Source of the DNA: Legionella busanensis
Lineage (GTDB): Bacteria; Pseudomonadota; Gammaproteobacteria; Legionellales; Legionellaceae
Length of the DNA: 64,000 bases
Reading direction: 5' to 3'
Assembly (NCBI RefSeq): GCF_900461525.1
Contig: NZ_UGOD01000008.1
Coordinates: forward strand, 1-64,000
The position numbers and the translations under genes were made by a program. Position 1 is the first letter of the stretch. Each line of letters starts with the position of its first letter. Positions 8,234 to 17,848 of the stretch are shown here, piece by piece. The notes beneath the pieces were generated by a model, which worked only from the letters and a program-made list of their open reading frames with translations, was not told where the DNA came from and did not search any database.

Positions 8234-8313
8234 TCAAAGATTTGAAATTTTTGCGTAATCACGTTGAGCTAGTAATGTAGGGACACTGTGAAATTTATGG
8301 ATGGCAAATTCTA
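8234..8313 (-). pseudogene. Detached 3' end of the gene interrupted by the IS630 element
   Basis: If the element (8314-9441) and one TA are removed, the minus-strand gene at 9442-10494 continues in frame here for 25 codons (beginning EFAIHKFHSVPTLLAQRDY) to a TGA at 8234-8236. The rejoined protein would have about 377 residues. This is direct sequence evidence of insertional interruption. Confidence 0.8.
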
Positions 8314-9441
8314 TTACCCTGGCGTCTAAAAGTTGATGGTTGGCTGTGCTATTCTAGGCAAATTTTATGATTGAATTTTCTTAAGATGAGTAACAGGGAA
8401 TTGCCAGTAGAAGTATTATTAGAGCTACGAAAGAAAGTAGTCTATGCAGTTGTGCACCATGATGTTAAGAAAAGCATGGCCGCGAAATTATTCGGATTTA
8501 GTCTCACGTCAGTGATCAAATATGTTCGGGAGTTTGAGTTAAAGGGTGAGGACAGTTTTCATTATAAAAAACGTGGTGTAAAGGAATCAGCGCGGTGCTT
8601 TTTATCAGCAGCCCAAATTGAAGGATTACTAAAGACCCTACTAAGGCAGGCGCCTGATGACATTGGCCTTGATTATACGTTGTGGAATAGTAAGGCGATA
8701 GGCGCTTATATTGAGAAGGCTTTTGGTATAAAGTATTCAGGTCGTGGCTTGCGAGACCTTCTTAGGAGATTGGGTTTTTCTTCGCAAAAACCGATTAAAC
8801 AAGCTTATCAAAGAGATCCTAATAAAGTAACCCAATGGCTCAATGAAACCTATCCTGCCATCAAAACACGCGCGATGCAGGAAGGCGCAAGAATTTATTG
8901 GGCAGATGAAATGGGATTGCAATCGTGTGACAATCGTGGCAGAACTTACGGCCTTGTCAACCAAACGCCTGTGATAAAAAAGACAGGAAGTCGCTTTAAA
9001 GTTAATATGCTCGCTGCCATTAGTCCGCAAGGGTTTATGAATTGGATGGTTTTTGAAAACAACTGTGATAGTCAAATCTTTATTGAATTTCTAGGCAGAT
9101 TACGCCGCCAGGTTAAGCAAAAAGTATTTCTAATCGTCGATAATCTTAAAGTCCACCATAGTAAAAATGTGCAGTGCTATGTTGAAAAACATAAGGATGA
9201 TAATGAAATTTTTTTTACCTCCCTATTGTCCCGAGTTAAATCCCCAGGAATTAGTCAATCAGGATGTCAAGGCGAATGCTTGCTTAGTTAAGCCGGTCCG
9301 TTGTGTAGATGACTTACTCATAAATATCCGGCTTTACCTGACCAAAATACAGTTTAATGAATTTAAGATTTTTAATTTCTTTAAGAAAAGTGAAACTAAA
9401 TATGCTGCTTGGGATTAATCAACTTTTAGACGCCAGGGTAA
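8314..9441 (+). mobile_element. IS630-family insertion sequence, ~1.13 kb
   Basis: Perfect 26-bp inverted repeats lie at 8312-8337 and 9418-9443. They include the flanking TA on each side, which is the TA target duplication expected of IS630/Tc1-type transposition. The outer element bases are TTACCCTGGCGTC. One transposase gene lies inside, in two frames. The element sits in the 3' end of a minus-strand gene, whose frame is restored by removing it. The perfect ends suggest a fairly recent insertion. Confidence 0.93.
8386..9418 (+). pseudogene. IS630-family transposase, frameshifted at a T-run
   Basis: The first frame encodes the N-terminal HTH domains and the first two catalytic acidic sites (ADEMG near residue 175 and IVDN later). 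The third acidic residue is in the other frame, in LPPYCPELNPQE. The frames change at an eight-T run near 9207-9216, so a +1 shift is needed to make the full DDE transposase. I start at the ATG at 8386, not the TTG at 8371. Some IS630 elements use programmed frameshifting at A/T runs; otherwise this copy is inactive or the run was misread. Confidence 0.8.
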
Positions 9442-10494
9442 TACTATTGGGCTTCCTTCTGCAAAAGAAACATCAGTTGAATCTTGTAAAACAAGATCAT
9501 CTGGCCAGGAGGTTAACGCCTCCAAATTAACGTCTTCTTCACAGGATGTTTCTTCATCTAACGTAACCTCTTCAGTAGAGTTATATGAGACGGTGTCATA
9601 TTCAGGATAGGGTGATTCTTCAATGGGTTCGTTAAAATAATTAAGATAGCCTGGTGGTAAATAAGTTACATTTAAAAAATAATTCTCCTCTATTGACATG
9701 GGTTGGAATTTTTCAGAAGTTAAATTAGGATTAAGCGAAGTTAGAGTTTTTTGAAGTTCACTTAAATTTTTACTGTGAACATCTAAGCTATGTTCTAGTT
9801 GTTGTCCAGCGGTCTCTAGGCGCTGATTGTTAAATCTATTCGTTTGGTTGAAAGCATTGAATGAATAACAATTTCCATCATCTTCTGCGTTAATAGATGT
9901 AACCAAATTATTTAAATTTATATTGTCAAAACAAGGATTATCAGTGTTTAATTTTTGTCGTCTACGGGTCCTTACTGTAAGCATAGTGCTGATTGACTCT
10001 TGCGGAATACTAAACGAATCAGCGTAATAATTTCCAGCCAAAACTGGTTCTGGTTCAGAAATATCCAATATTTCTTGAGTTAAATTATTCTGTGTTTGAG
10101 TAGAATAATTTGATGAATAGCCATAGTTATTAGTAGCGTTTTCATTTTCAAAAGAATCAACAAAAATTGCCGGTAAAGCAGTAATTGAAGGTGTGCTTAA
10201 ATTAGTATAGATAGGGGCTTCTAATGAATAGCTTTTTGTACTAGCGACGATAGGTTTAAAATGTAACCCCTTTGTCTTTCGATTGCTCTGAGCAGTAGTA
10301 CCAATCTTCTCTAATGTAATCAATTCATGTTTATCATTATAAAATTGGCATTTTATTTTTTCTTCTAGAAATGGAATATGACTCAATGACCCTTCATAAG
10401 CGGTACAAGTATTAGTATAAACCCAAACTTTATTTTTTTGTTCTTTCTTATGAGTAGTTGATGCTTTATTTCTTTGGACTTTATTTAAGAGCAT
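9415..10494 (-). pseudogene. Unknown protein, C-terminus cut by IS630 insertion
   Basis: The frame reads 359 residues, but the last eight (PWRLKVD region) come from the IS630 inverted repeat. The native C-terminus continues at 8313-8234. The protein has a basic N-terminus, a long low-complexity region rich in Asn, Ser, Thr and Tyr, and an acidic C-terminal part with many Glu and Asp. I see no transmembrane segment, signal peptide or known domain. Disorder and acidity resemble some secreted effector tails, but function is unknown. The protein may still be made with the short foreign tail. Confidence 0.65.
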
Positions 10495-10637
10495 AATAAA
10501 GAACCTATAAATAACTGTTTAATTATAGTGCAATAAAATTATATTTAAGTCAATTAAATGAATTGTATTATAACCAGTAATATTATTTCTGCTGCAAACA
10601 AGATTAAATTTACAAAGTCATAAATTTTAAGTAGATA

Positions 10638-10886
10638 TTAAACGTAGCTATATAGGTCAATTTGTTCATTGATAAAGGATACTTCATTACGTGCTCCGAA
10701 CATCCAACAATTAAATTGTTTTTTCTTAAACATGCGCATGATTTCAAAGCCTTTAATGGTGGCATAAGCTGTTTTCATCGATTGAAAACCTAAAGTAGGA
10801 TTAATGAGTCGTTTGAGCTTGCCATGTTCAGCTTCTAAGCGGTTATTACAATATTTTATTTGCAAACGGTCAACCTGTAGCCCCAA
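10638..10886 (-). pseudogene. IS6-family transposase remnant (C-terminal fragment)
   Basis: Eighty-two codons encode YCNNRLEAEHGKLKRLINPT, followed by a GFQSMKTAYATIKGFE stretch. This is the conserved C-terminal third of IS6-family transposases, including the final catalytic glutamate in NRLEAEHG. The 5' two thirds are missing and no clear inverted repeat remains at either side. It is the longest intact reading frame among the IS6 C-terminal fragments here. Confidence 0.85.
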
Positions 10887-11297
10887 TTTTATACTTTCAT
10901 TTTTTTAATAACTTAATTATAAATTGAATTCTAATAGGCATTGATAATGCTAACATCGCAAGTTGAATTGTTTTTTATAAGCTTCTTTAGAAAAAGTTTT
11001 CCCCCGTTCGCGTTACGGTTATAGAGCAGTTAAAAATCAATAAAGTTGTGTCGCAAATATTATCAAAATTATGAGAAATTAAATTACAAGCATGGTCTAA
11101 TATAGGCATAAGATAATGTTTTGCTGTTCTCCATAAAAGAATTTAAAAAATATGCCTCATATAACAGCTTAAATTTCCAATGTAACAATATTTTATTTAG
11201 AAAAGTAGAAAAGGAAAAACCTTGTTAGCTTTTCATTAATAATTGTTTAATTTATATGTGCTAAAATTAAACAATCATATTAATCATATATCATCTT
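10887..11297. other. Intergenic region, 411 bp, no gene
   Basis: No coding sequence is visible. At 11048-11066, GTCGCAAATATTATCAAA resembles the right end of the IS6 remnants (16 of 18 bases of GTTGCAAATACTATCAAA), so a further decayed IS6 end is likely. The promoter of the ankyrin gene at 11298 should lie in the AT-rich final 100 bases. Confidence 0.45.
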
Positions 11298-13133
11298 ATG
11301 GCATTGCATAGGGCATTATTAAATTTACATAACTTATTAGGTTATAAGGAATCGGCAGGTTTGTGTCATGGTTTTTCGTTGCGCTGGTTAGAGGCAACTT
11401 TTTTAGGCGAGCAGGAGCTTCGACGTTTTGAATTACGTATGGCTCTTATTCAAGTCCTACCACCTGACTTACTGTTGGCGAAAATACAGCAAACACAATC
11501 TAAAAAAGGGCAAAGTCTTTCTGATGAAGATAACGCCTTACTCGGCATACTTGCTTTTTTTGATAGCTTAGAACTATTTCATTCACCTGAGAAATATACT
11601 ACCTTATTTGAGCAAAATTTAAATCAAAATGATGTTTCCCTTATTTCACCCGTAGCATCTTCTGCTATGATTGAGGCACAAGGCCATTTAAAAGAAATCT
11701 ATTTACAGCCTAAAATTCTAGCACGAGATGAACTTTACAACTATCTTCATGAATTAGCTTATTTAATAAATAATAATTTAAAGGATAAGAATAAACCCAT
11801 TGGTTTTTTACTATCAAGCTATGATCATGCTATTTCATTAAGTTATATAGCCAGTTTAGGTTGGTTATTTCGTGATATAAATCAGCCTTTAACAACGATG
11901 ACAAGGACAGCTATAGATTATAATTTGGTTGATAATATCATTAAGGCTCTTAATCCTAAGGATTCATCCCCCTATGTTGCTTTTAATACAAGTTTTATCT
12001 TAACTACCAATAATATTACTAATTTTGAATTAAAAAACTTAATTCCTGTAGGGCCAAGTACTGAGGTATTAAAGGAATTCACTCTGCGGCAAGGTGAGGA
12101 TGGTATTACATTGGCTTTATTAGCTGCTCAACAAAATGATACTGCGTTTATGGCAACTTTAGTTGATGTTGTTGATATAGATTTTTTAAATAGAACAACG
12201 CCGAAAGGTCAAACCCCCCTTTATATTGCTGTAGAAAATAATTTTATTCAAATGTTTACAATTTTAGTTGAAAAAGGGGTTGATTTAAATAAGGGTGATG
12301 CAAGCGAGGTAACGCCTATTTCTTTGGCCGTAGAACTTGGTTATATTTCGACCTTTATTTTTTTAGCAGAAAAAGGCGCCAATTTAAATAAGCCCGATAT
12401 AAAGGGCGTAACTCCTCTGATGGCCGCTGCAAGGTTACGTCACCTATCAGTCATTACTATTTTAGCCGAAAAGGGTGCTGATTTTGACCAAGCCGATAAA
12501 GATGGTGTAACCGCTGCTATGATTGCTGCGGCAATAGGTGATGCTTCGGTTATGACAGCCTTAATTAAAGGAAGAGCTGATATTAATAAAGTCACGGAAG
12601 ATGGTACTACACCGACTTTTATTGCAGCGAAAAGGGGCCATGTTGCAGTGATTGAGATTTTAATTATAGAAAATGCAGACTTAAATAAAGCGCTAATAGA
12701 TAATGCCACACCTGTATTTATCGCAGCACAATATGGTCATGTTGATGTAGTTAAATTACTACTAGCAAGTAAAAGGTGTGATGTTGAAATTTCTTTTGAA
12801 TCAACCATAGATTATTTGGTAAAATTTGCAGCTGATGAGTCAGAAAGACAACAAAATCCTGAAATTGGTCAACGTATGCATGAGTTTTTAAAAAACCAAT
12901 CTTCAACACAGGTTAAAATGAAGCCTTATGATATTGCTAAAATAATGGGCCATAATGAGATTGCTAACCTTATTACAGACCATCTTAAATCGATAAATCA
13001 TAATTTTCATCAACATAGCTTAAATAAGGACCATTATTTTTTGGCAAGCTCCTCATTGTTCTCTAAAAGAAAACAAGCAGAAGAGCTATTAGCAGAAGAG
13101 TGTAACTTTAAAACCAAAAGAAAAGGTAGATAA
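11298..13133 (+). CDS. Ankyrin-repeat protein with N-terminal C58/papain-like peptidase domain
   Basis: The protein has 611 residues. The N-terminal ~200 share layout with the protein at 19635-21671. Cys23 is in GLCHGFSLRW, His177 in YDHAISLSY and Asp193 in LFRDIN. The G-x-C-x-x-(F/L)-S-x-x-W motif and a Cys-His gap of ~150 with a His-Asp gap of 16 recall YopT/AvrPphB (C58) cysteine proteases. Residues about 265-475 contain six to seven ankyrin repeats (TPLYIAVENNF type). The C-terminus is Glu-rich (EELLAEE), like Dot/Icm E-block signals. An injected protease effector is a reasonable inference. The peptidase assignment rests on motifs only. Confidence 0.75.
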   Translation: MALHRALLNLHNLLGYKESAGLCHGFSLRWLEATFLGEQELRRFELRMALIQVLPPDLLLAKIQQTQSKKGQSLSDEDNALLGILAFFDSLELFHSPEKYTTLFEQNLNQNDVSLISPVASSAMIEAQGHLKEIYLQPKILARDELYNYLHELAYLINNNLKDKNKPIGFLLSSYDHAISLSYIASLGWLFRDINQPLTTMTRTAIDYNLVDNIIKALNPKDSSPYVAFNTSFILTTNNITNFELKNLIPVGPSTEVLKEFTLRQGEDGITLALLAAQQNDTAFMATLVDVVDIDFLNRTTPKGQTPLYIAVENNFIQMFTILVEKGVDLNKGDASEVTPISLAVELGYISTFIFLAEKGANLNKPDIKGVTPLMAAARLRHLSVITILAEKGADFDQADKDGVTAAMIAAAIGDASVMTALIKGRADINKVTEDGTTPTFIAAKRGHVAVIEILIIENADLNKALIDNATPVFIAAQYGHVDVVKLLLASKRCDVEISFESTIDYLVKFAADESERQQNPEIGQRMHEFLKNQSSTQVKMKPYDIAKIMGHNEIANLITDHLKSINHNFHQHSLNKDHYFLASSSLFSKRKQAEELLAEECNFKTKRKGR

Positions 13134-13200
13134 TTTATAACTACAAAAATTATTTTTTTGCAACTAATTAAAATTAGCTATAGTTTTATCTTTATACTTA

Positions 13201-13249
13201 CTTGGCTTCGGACCAAGGTGTCGGGGATTTGAGCCCTAGGAGCGCTCCA
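13201..13249 (+). tRNA. 3' half of a tRNA-Arg (anticodon TCG), remnant
   Basis: CTTGG and CCAAG form a perfect 5-bp anticodon stem around the 7-base loop CTTCGGA, giving anticodon TCG (Arg). A T-arm-like segment and an acceptor 3' strand ending in encoded CCA (13247-13249) follow. The T-loop is degenerate (TTTGA) and no D-arm or 5' acceptor strand precedes it, so this cannot be a functional tRNA. tRNA 3' halves are classic integrase attachment sites, so this is probably an att-site relic of an integrated element. Confidence 0.7.
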
Positions 13250-13380
13250 TTTGTATTTATTACCAATGAGTTAGTTAATTAATTTTTGGCTATATTTTAA
13301 CTATGTAAACTAAATTGTTCTCTAATAAAGGACACTTCGGATTTTGTTTAAACAAATAACTTATTGAATTGTCTTTTTTT

Positions 13381-13634
13381 GGGAGCGTTACAAAAATAAG
13401 ATGGATGTTACTAAGCGAATTTAGCTGGCTATTTCTATGAATTTAAAAAATTCATCCGATTTCAAATGGCGCCATTTTCATGGCGAGGTCATTCTGCAAT
13501 GTGTGCGTTGGTATTATAAATATGGCCTCAGCTATAGGGTTCTAGAAGAAATGCTGGCAGAGCGAGGATTATCAATTGACCACATCAGCATTTATCGTTG
13601 GCTGCTATGCTATGCGTTTGAACTTAAAAAATGA
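13381..13634 (+). pseudogene. IS6-family transposase remnant (N-terminal fragment) with left inverted repeat
   Basis: From the ATG at 13437, 65 codons encode DFKWRHFHGEVILQCVRWYY and the following SYRVLEEMLAERGLSIDH, the hallmark N-terminus of IS6-family transposases. The frame stops before the catalytic domain. GGGAGCGTTACAAA at 13381-13394 is a degenerate left terminal repeat. The rest of the element is missing. Confidence 0.85.
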
Positions 13635-13763
13635 TTAGACTGGTATAAACAGCGAATTACTTACCTCTTATTATACGCTATAGCTGCTATAAAAGCTTGT
13701 ATTTTCCTAGCATGAATCCTACTGTATTAAGTTTTTGCTAGGAAATAACAATCATGAATATTT

Positions 13764-13832
13764 ATTAATCTTACATCAAAAAAGTTTAAGGAAGTGGAGA
13801 GCAGCTCTTAGTCTATTGATGTAAGAATTAAT
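13764..13832. terminator. Long inverted repeat downstream of the MOMP gene
   Basis: ATTAATCTTACATCAA at 13764-13779 pairs with TTGATGTAAGAATTAAT at 13816-13832 (one bulged A). A small inner palindrome AGAGCAGCTCT is nested at 13798-13808. The repeat starts 8 bp past the MOMP stop codon and could end its transcription or stabilise its mRNA. No strong T-run follows, so the terminator role is uncertain. Confidence 0.5.
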
Positions 13833-13839
13833 TGTAGTT

Positions 13840-14763
13840 TTAAATCATCATACCGATATATTTAACACCAAAATAAGGTCCATGAAACCCATAACTAGTG
13901 GAAGGTGTTACTCCACCTGAAACTAGAGTTAAGGCTTCAAAATAGTTAGTGGCCATATATCCACCATCAACAATAAGTTTACTCGTTGGCATATTGTAAG
14001 AGTAGGCAACACCTAATTTAACATCAAACTCTGGAACAATAGTTGTAGAAGAAGAATTAAAGAAAGGAAGCGTGCCACCCGATTTATCCAGTGAATCAAC
14101 ATCTCCAATTAATAAAGCACCCGCAAGTCTGCCATAAATATTGAATGCATCATTAAAATTATAAGCCAAGTCCATACCAACACGAGGACCTACACCTTTA
14201 AATTTTTGAGTAGTATCATTGTAGTTTGGAATTACATCACCATCGGTAGTAGTAATAGTGACTGGGGCATATTCTTGAAGCTTTATATTTACATATTGAA
14301 TACCTGCATGAAAACGCACATCTTTAAACATACCAAAGTTTGCATGTTGTCCAAATTCAACGTTAACTGCATCCCAAGCATACTTATCTTTATTATAAGC
14401 AAATGATAACGTGCTGCCTGTGACTAAGCTATCATAGGTATTACCCGAAGTTACAATATCATCTCTTAAATGATACCAGCTTGCTGTAATATCAGAGCCT
14501 GTACTAAAATGGTAAGAACCCTCAAGTTTAAAGCCCCATAACCAGTCATCATGTTTGTCTAAGAATGTTCCGTTTGTATTATAACCTAAGAAATTATCAG
14601 CATACTGGTTGCCATTAAAAGCAGGTCTTAGATACAGAGCGTGAATACCTACGTCAAACCCTACAGATTCACAAGGTACAGTAACATTTCCAGGTACACA
14701 AACAGGACCCATGGTACCAGCAATAGCAATGCCACTACTTAATGCGAGTAAAGATAAAACTAT
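13840..14763 (-). CDS. Legionella major outer membrane protein (MOMP) family, abnormal start
   Basis: The mature part begins GTMGPVCVPGNVTVPCES, the typical N-terminus of the Legionella OMP family. It is followed by alternating aromatic beta-strand patterns and ends with an amphipathic strand before a terminal Met-Ile. A hydrophobic signal-like stretch ending SSGIAIAG lies upstream of the first ATG in the same frame, but no ATG, GTG or TTG begins it. AAGGA (14771-14775) sits seven bases before ATA at 14761-14763, where ATG would be expected. Either ATA is used or the start was lost. The ATG at 14712 would give a protein without a signal peptide. About 307 residues from ATA. Confidence 0.8.
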   Translation of the reverse strand: MVLSLLALSSGIAIAGTMGPVCVPGNVTVPCESVGFDVGIHALYLRPAFNGNQYADNFLGYNTNGTFLDKHDDWLWGFKLEGSYHFSTGSDITASWYHLRDDIVTSGNTYDSLVTGSTLSFAYNKDKYAWDAVNVEFGQHANFGMFKDVRFHAGIQYVNIKLQEYAPVTITTTDGDVIPNYNDTTQKFKGVGPRVGMDLAYNFNDAFNIYGRLAGALLIGDVDSLDKSGGTLPFFNSSSTTIVPEFDVKLGVAYSYNMPTSKLIVDGGYMATNYFEALTLVSGGVTPSTSYGFHGPYFGVKYIGMMI

Positions 14764-15073
14764 TAATTAATCCTTAAAAACAATTCCAATGTTAGCTTTC
14801 AATAAAGCAAAGGATATAATACACCTAAACAATACAAAGTTAAGAAATAATAATTCTTTATTAGGCGGCAACATATATTTTCGATTAGGTTATTTTAATA
14901 GTCAGATAATAATTGGTTTTTAAATAGTCGTTTTAAAAAGATTTTTCATAAATGCAAAAAAAAGAATAATTGTTTTAAAAAGTCTCAAAATCACTAGAAT
15001 ACACTTTTTTGTTATTTAAAGAGCATCATGCTTTCCCCCCTTAACTTTTTTTTCAAGCCTACCGACTAATGCA
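14764..15073. other. Intergenic region, ~310 bp
   Basis: AT-rich DNA upstream of the MOMP gene, presumably with its promoter on the minus strand. I find no gene, IS end or clear repeat. Confidence 0.5.
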
Positions 15074-16026
15074 TTGCTTTTAATTTATTCAAAGCTGCCC
15101 GCTCAAGAGTTATATTTAAAGTGCGGCATGTTAGATAAACAACAGTCGTTTCTAGCGACGATTGCCTTACTAGATAAGCAAGAGAAAGCGGCGGTTAATT
15201 ATCAACAATGATTAGTCATGAATTTATTGAATTCGCAAACACATTTGACACTAACCATTATAATTTTCTCAAAGTCCCATCATCATCGCCTCATAAACAC
15301 TTTGTTGCGGCTTATAAAAAATCCTTTGTTTGAATTAACAAATAAGTTAGCGGTAATACAACTACTAGGTAAATTAAAGGGTCAAGAATTTGTGTTAATG
15401 GATGCCGCTTTGGATGAGATTGAGTCTAAATTAAAGAGCCAACATAATGAGGAAATTTATCAGGCGTTTACATTATTAACTATCTTGATTCCTTATCTTA
15501 ACGCAAATACCAATTTTGATAGGCTGCTTCAAGCCGTTCAGTTAAAACTGGCAGATTATAAGAAGAAAATACGGGAAGTGGCGCTCAAGGGTTTAACCTT
15601 GCTTGTTCCCCATTTGTCACCCAGTAAAGTGAGTAGATTGTTTCAATCTGTTCAATTAAAATTGGCAAATAATGACAGGAATGTAAGACAGATAGCGCTA
15701 AAAAGTTTAGGCGTGCTTATCCCCAACTTGCCACCCAGTGAGATCAATCCATTACTTCAACAAGCGCAGTTGAAACTACTGGATAATGAAAATAATGTAC
15801 GAGAAGCAGCGCGCAATTGTTTAACCCTATTAATCCCTCAATACCACCCAGTGAAGTCAGCGTGTTACTTCAAGCCGTTCAGTTAAAACTGGCTGACAAG
15901 GATAGGATGATACGTGAAGCAGCGCTTAATTGTTTATCTCTATTTATCCTCCACCTGTCACCCAATGAGATCAGTGTGTTACTCCAAGTGATTCAATTGA
16001 AACTAAAGAACGAGGATTTGCTGTAA
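15074..16026 (+). pseudogene. HEAT-repeat protein, broken by a stop and a frameshift
   Basis: An open frame from 15074 ends at TGA 15209-15211 and resumes in the same frame at the ATG at 15218. At least four helical repeats follow, each with the pattern LLQAVQLKLAD-x-x-x-x-VREAALKGLTLLIPHLSP (about 40 residues), typical of HEAT/PBS-type solenoids. Near 15830-15845 one base is lost or gained: the repeat continues as PPSEVSVLLQAVQLKLADKD in the next frame and stops at 16026. HEAT solenoids mediate protein binding, and similar proteins occur among Legionella effectors. The gene looks inactive. Confidence 0.7.
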
Positions 16027-16336
16027 ATTTTGCAACTGGCATCAGAAACTGACCCAGTTCTACAAATCTTTGCAACAAATTATAAGGTGTTGTTAAACGA
16101 CCAGTTACCTTCTAATAACCTACAGCCTAATTTTTAAGTAAAGTATTTATTAAATTTGCGTCTAATTTCTTAAGCCCGGCCTTGTAATAGTTAGACATTC
16201 CATCTTAAATAAGATCATTTTTGATATTTAAAGATTACCGTTTTTATAAATTTGAAAAAATAAATATTTACATAGTTAAGATGAGCTGATTATATACTCT
16301 AAATTTACCTTAAACGATAAATGTAAGAATTATGTT
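16027..16336. other. Intergenic region, 310 bp
   Basis: No gene is visible. From about 16224 the sequence resembles the stretch upstream of the paralogous gene at 24190 (shared AAAGATTAC and TTTTTAT blocks and the AAGAATTATGTTATGAAA start context), so the duplication includes the promoter region. Confidence 0.5.
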
Positions 16337-17026
16337 ATGAAATCAACACTGCTCCTACCTAATGACTATAAGAAAATAAAGCCATATATAATTAAACAAA
16401 TTAATGCCTGACAAATTGTAATTAAAGATTATGAAGATAAATATAATAAGAATTATTTTAATAAGACAACTCTGCTTTATGCTTGGCATAAAGCATTTGA
16501 GCGAATAAATAGTTTTTTATTGTCCGATAGAAAAATCGATTGCTTTATCATCACTGATAATAATGAGGAATTACAAGGTACTGCATTTGGAGCGAAACGA
16601 TATTATGGAAATGCGACGGATGCGTTATCTTTATTTGGTAGACAAAAAATAATACCTTCTTACCATATACACGATATCTTAACAGCGCCATGGAATATCT
16701 TAGCTAGAGCTTTTAAAGAAACAGAAGAAAACCTTCAGGATAGAAAAAAAATAGGTACAACTTTAATGAAATTGATAGTTACTCACGCTATGACAGAGGA
16801 TGTTAAACAAATCGTAGCTGATATTGATGCTCCTTTTGATTCAGGGGAATTTTTTAGTGAATGTTTTTTCGAACAAATTACCCCAGTCCTTGGTTTGACT
16901 TACCAACTCTTTCAAAAAGATTTTTCTGAAGTTGTTAATAAACTACAAGTTAATAAAGAAGAATCGTGTAGTACTAAATATTCTACTTTCAATATAATAG
17001 ATAATTATCCTATTCCTAATATTTGA
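16337..17026 (+). pseudogene. Broken paralogue of the GNAT-like protein at 24190
   Basis: The frame starts at the ATG at 16337, in the same context as the intact copy. Codon 25 is TGA (16409-16411) where the intact copy has TGG (Trp). Beyond it the sequence is collinear with the intact copy to the end, except for a one-codon deletion (RKKIGTT against RHKKIGTS). A late ATG at 16520 could still give 168 residues. The high identity after the stop indicates recent duplication and a recent nonsense mutation. See the entry at 24190 for possible function. Confidence 0.85.
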
Positions 17027-17123
17027 CAACATGCAACAAACGAAAGTGTTGTTTAATTAATTGCTTATTTTTTGCCAGAGCGATAAAATTTGAACTAAAT
17101 AGCAGCAAAATTAAGGCGTAATT

Positions 17124-17729
17124 ATGTATCAGATACCTATCATTGAAATGGCTAAGTTAGGACAAACTGAAGCAATTATCGAATGGTTAAATACTTATAC
17201 TCAAAAGAATGACCTTTTAAACATTGATGAAGAAGATGACGAAGGAAATTCCGCTATTCTGATTGCTGCTCGTCGCAATGATTTAAAAATGCTAAAAATT
17301 TTGCTTGATCATGGTGCAAATCGTAATGTGGTTGATGTGTATGGGCGTAACGCCTTGTATTGGGCTAAAGAAAATGGCAATACTAAGATGCAGTTTTTAT
17401 TAGAAACGCCTGCCAAAGAAATTTCTGGTGATGAAACTATGGCAATAGAAAATTCATCATCCTTTAAAACTATTTCAGAAGAACAAGAAGAAATTCAGTC
17501 AAGTGTTGATAAAAGTCAGGAATTAACTTTGGGTGAATCTCAATTCAAGTACATAAAAATACCTTCTAGTAACAACAGCACTGCTAACCAACGAAGTCCC
17601 CTCCAATTTCAAAGCATGTTTAGAAAGAGTGAGAACGATTTACCCTTTCTAGCGTTAAATGCAGCCCAAAAGTTAGCTGGTTTTCTGGAAGACACAACTG
17701 ACGAAGAGTCGTTTTCATTAACTCTTTAA
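17124..17729 (+). CDS. Small ankyrin-repeat protein
   Basis: The protein has 201 residues. Residues about 5-95 contain two clear ankyrin repeats (EGNSAILIAARRNDLKMLKI and YGRNALYWAKENGNTKMQFL) plus a degenerate first one. The remainder is polar, Ser/Glu-rich and probably disordered. Ankyrin domains bind other proteins, and Legionella uses many in effectors. No signal peptide is present. It stands in tandem with other ankyrin genes on the same strand but 120 bp from the next, so probably transcribed alone. Function unknown. Confidence 0.75.
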   Translation: MYQIPIIEMAKLGQTEAIIEWLNTYTQKNDLLNIDEEDDEGNSAILIAARRNDLKMLKILLDHGANRNVVDVYGRNALYWAKENGNTKMQFLLETPAKEISGDETMAIENSSSFKTISEEQEEIQSSVDKSQELTLGESQFKYIKIPSSNNSTANQRSPLQFQSMFRKSENDLPFLALNAAQKLAGFLEDTTDEESFSLTL

Positions 17730-17848
17730 TTTATTTAATAATACCCAAGCTTTATTTTTTAATATCTCATTTATTAATCTTACAATTTATTTGTTTTTCA
17801 ATGACTTATGATATAAAGTGTCTTTAATTTAGATAAAGCAAGTCTTTT

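Noticed and set aside
8098-8280. Open frame of 60 codons on the plus strand
   Set aside because: It overlaps an IS6 end and the detached 3' part of the interrupted minus-strand gene. It has no ribosome-binding site and no protein-like pattern.
12440-12709. Open frame antisense to the ankyrin gene
   Set aside because: It is a shadow of the Ala/Ile-rich ankyrin repeats, with no independent start signal.
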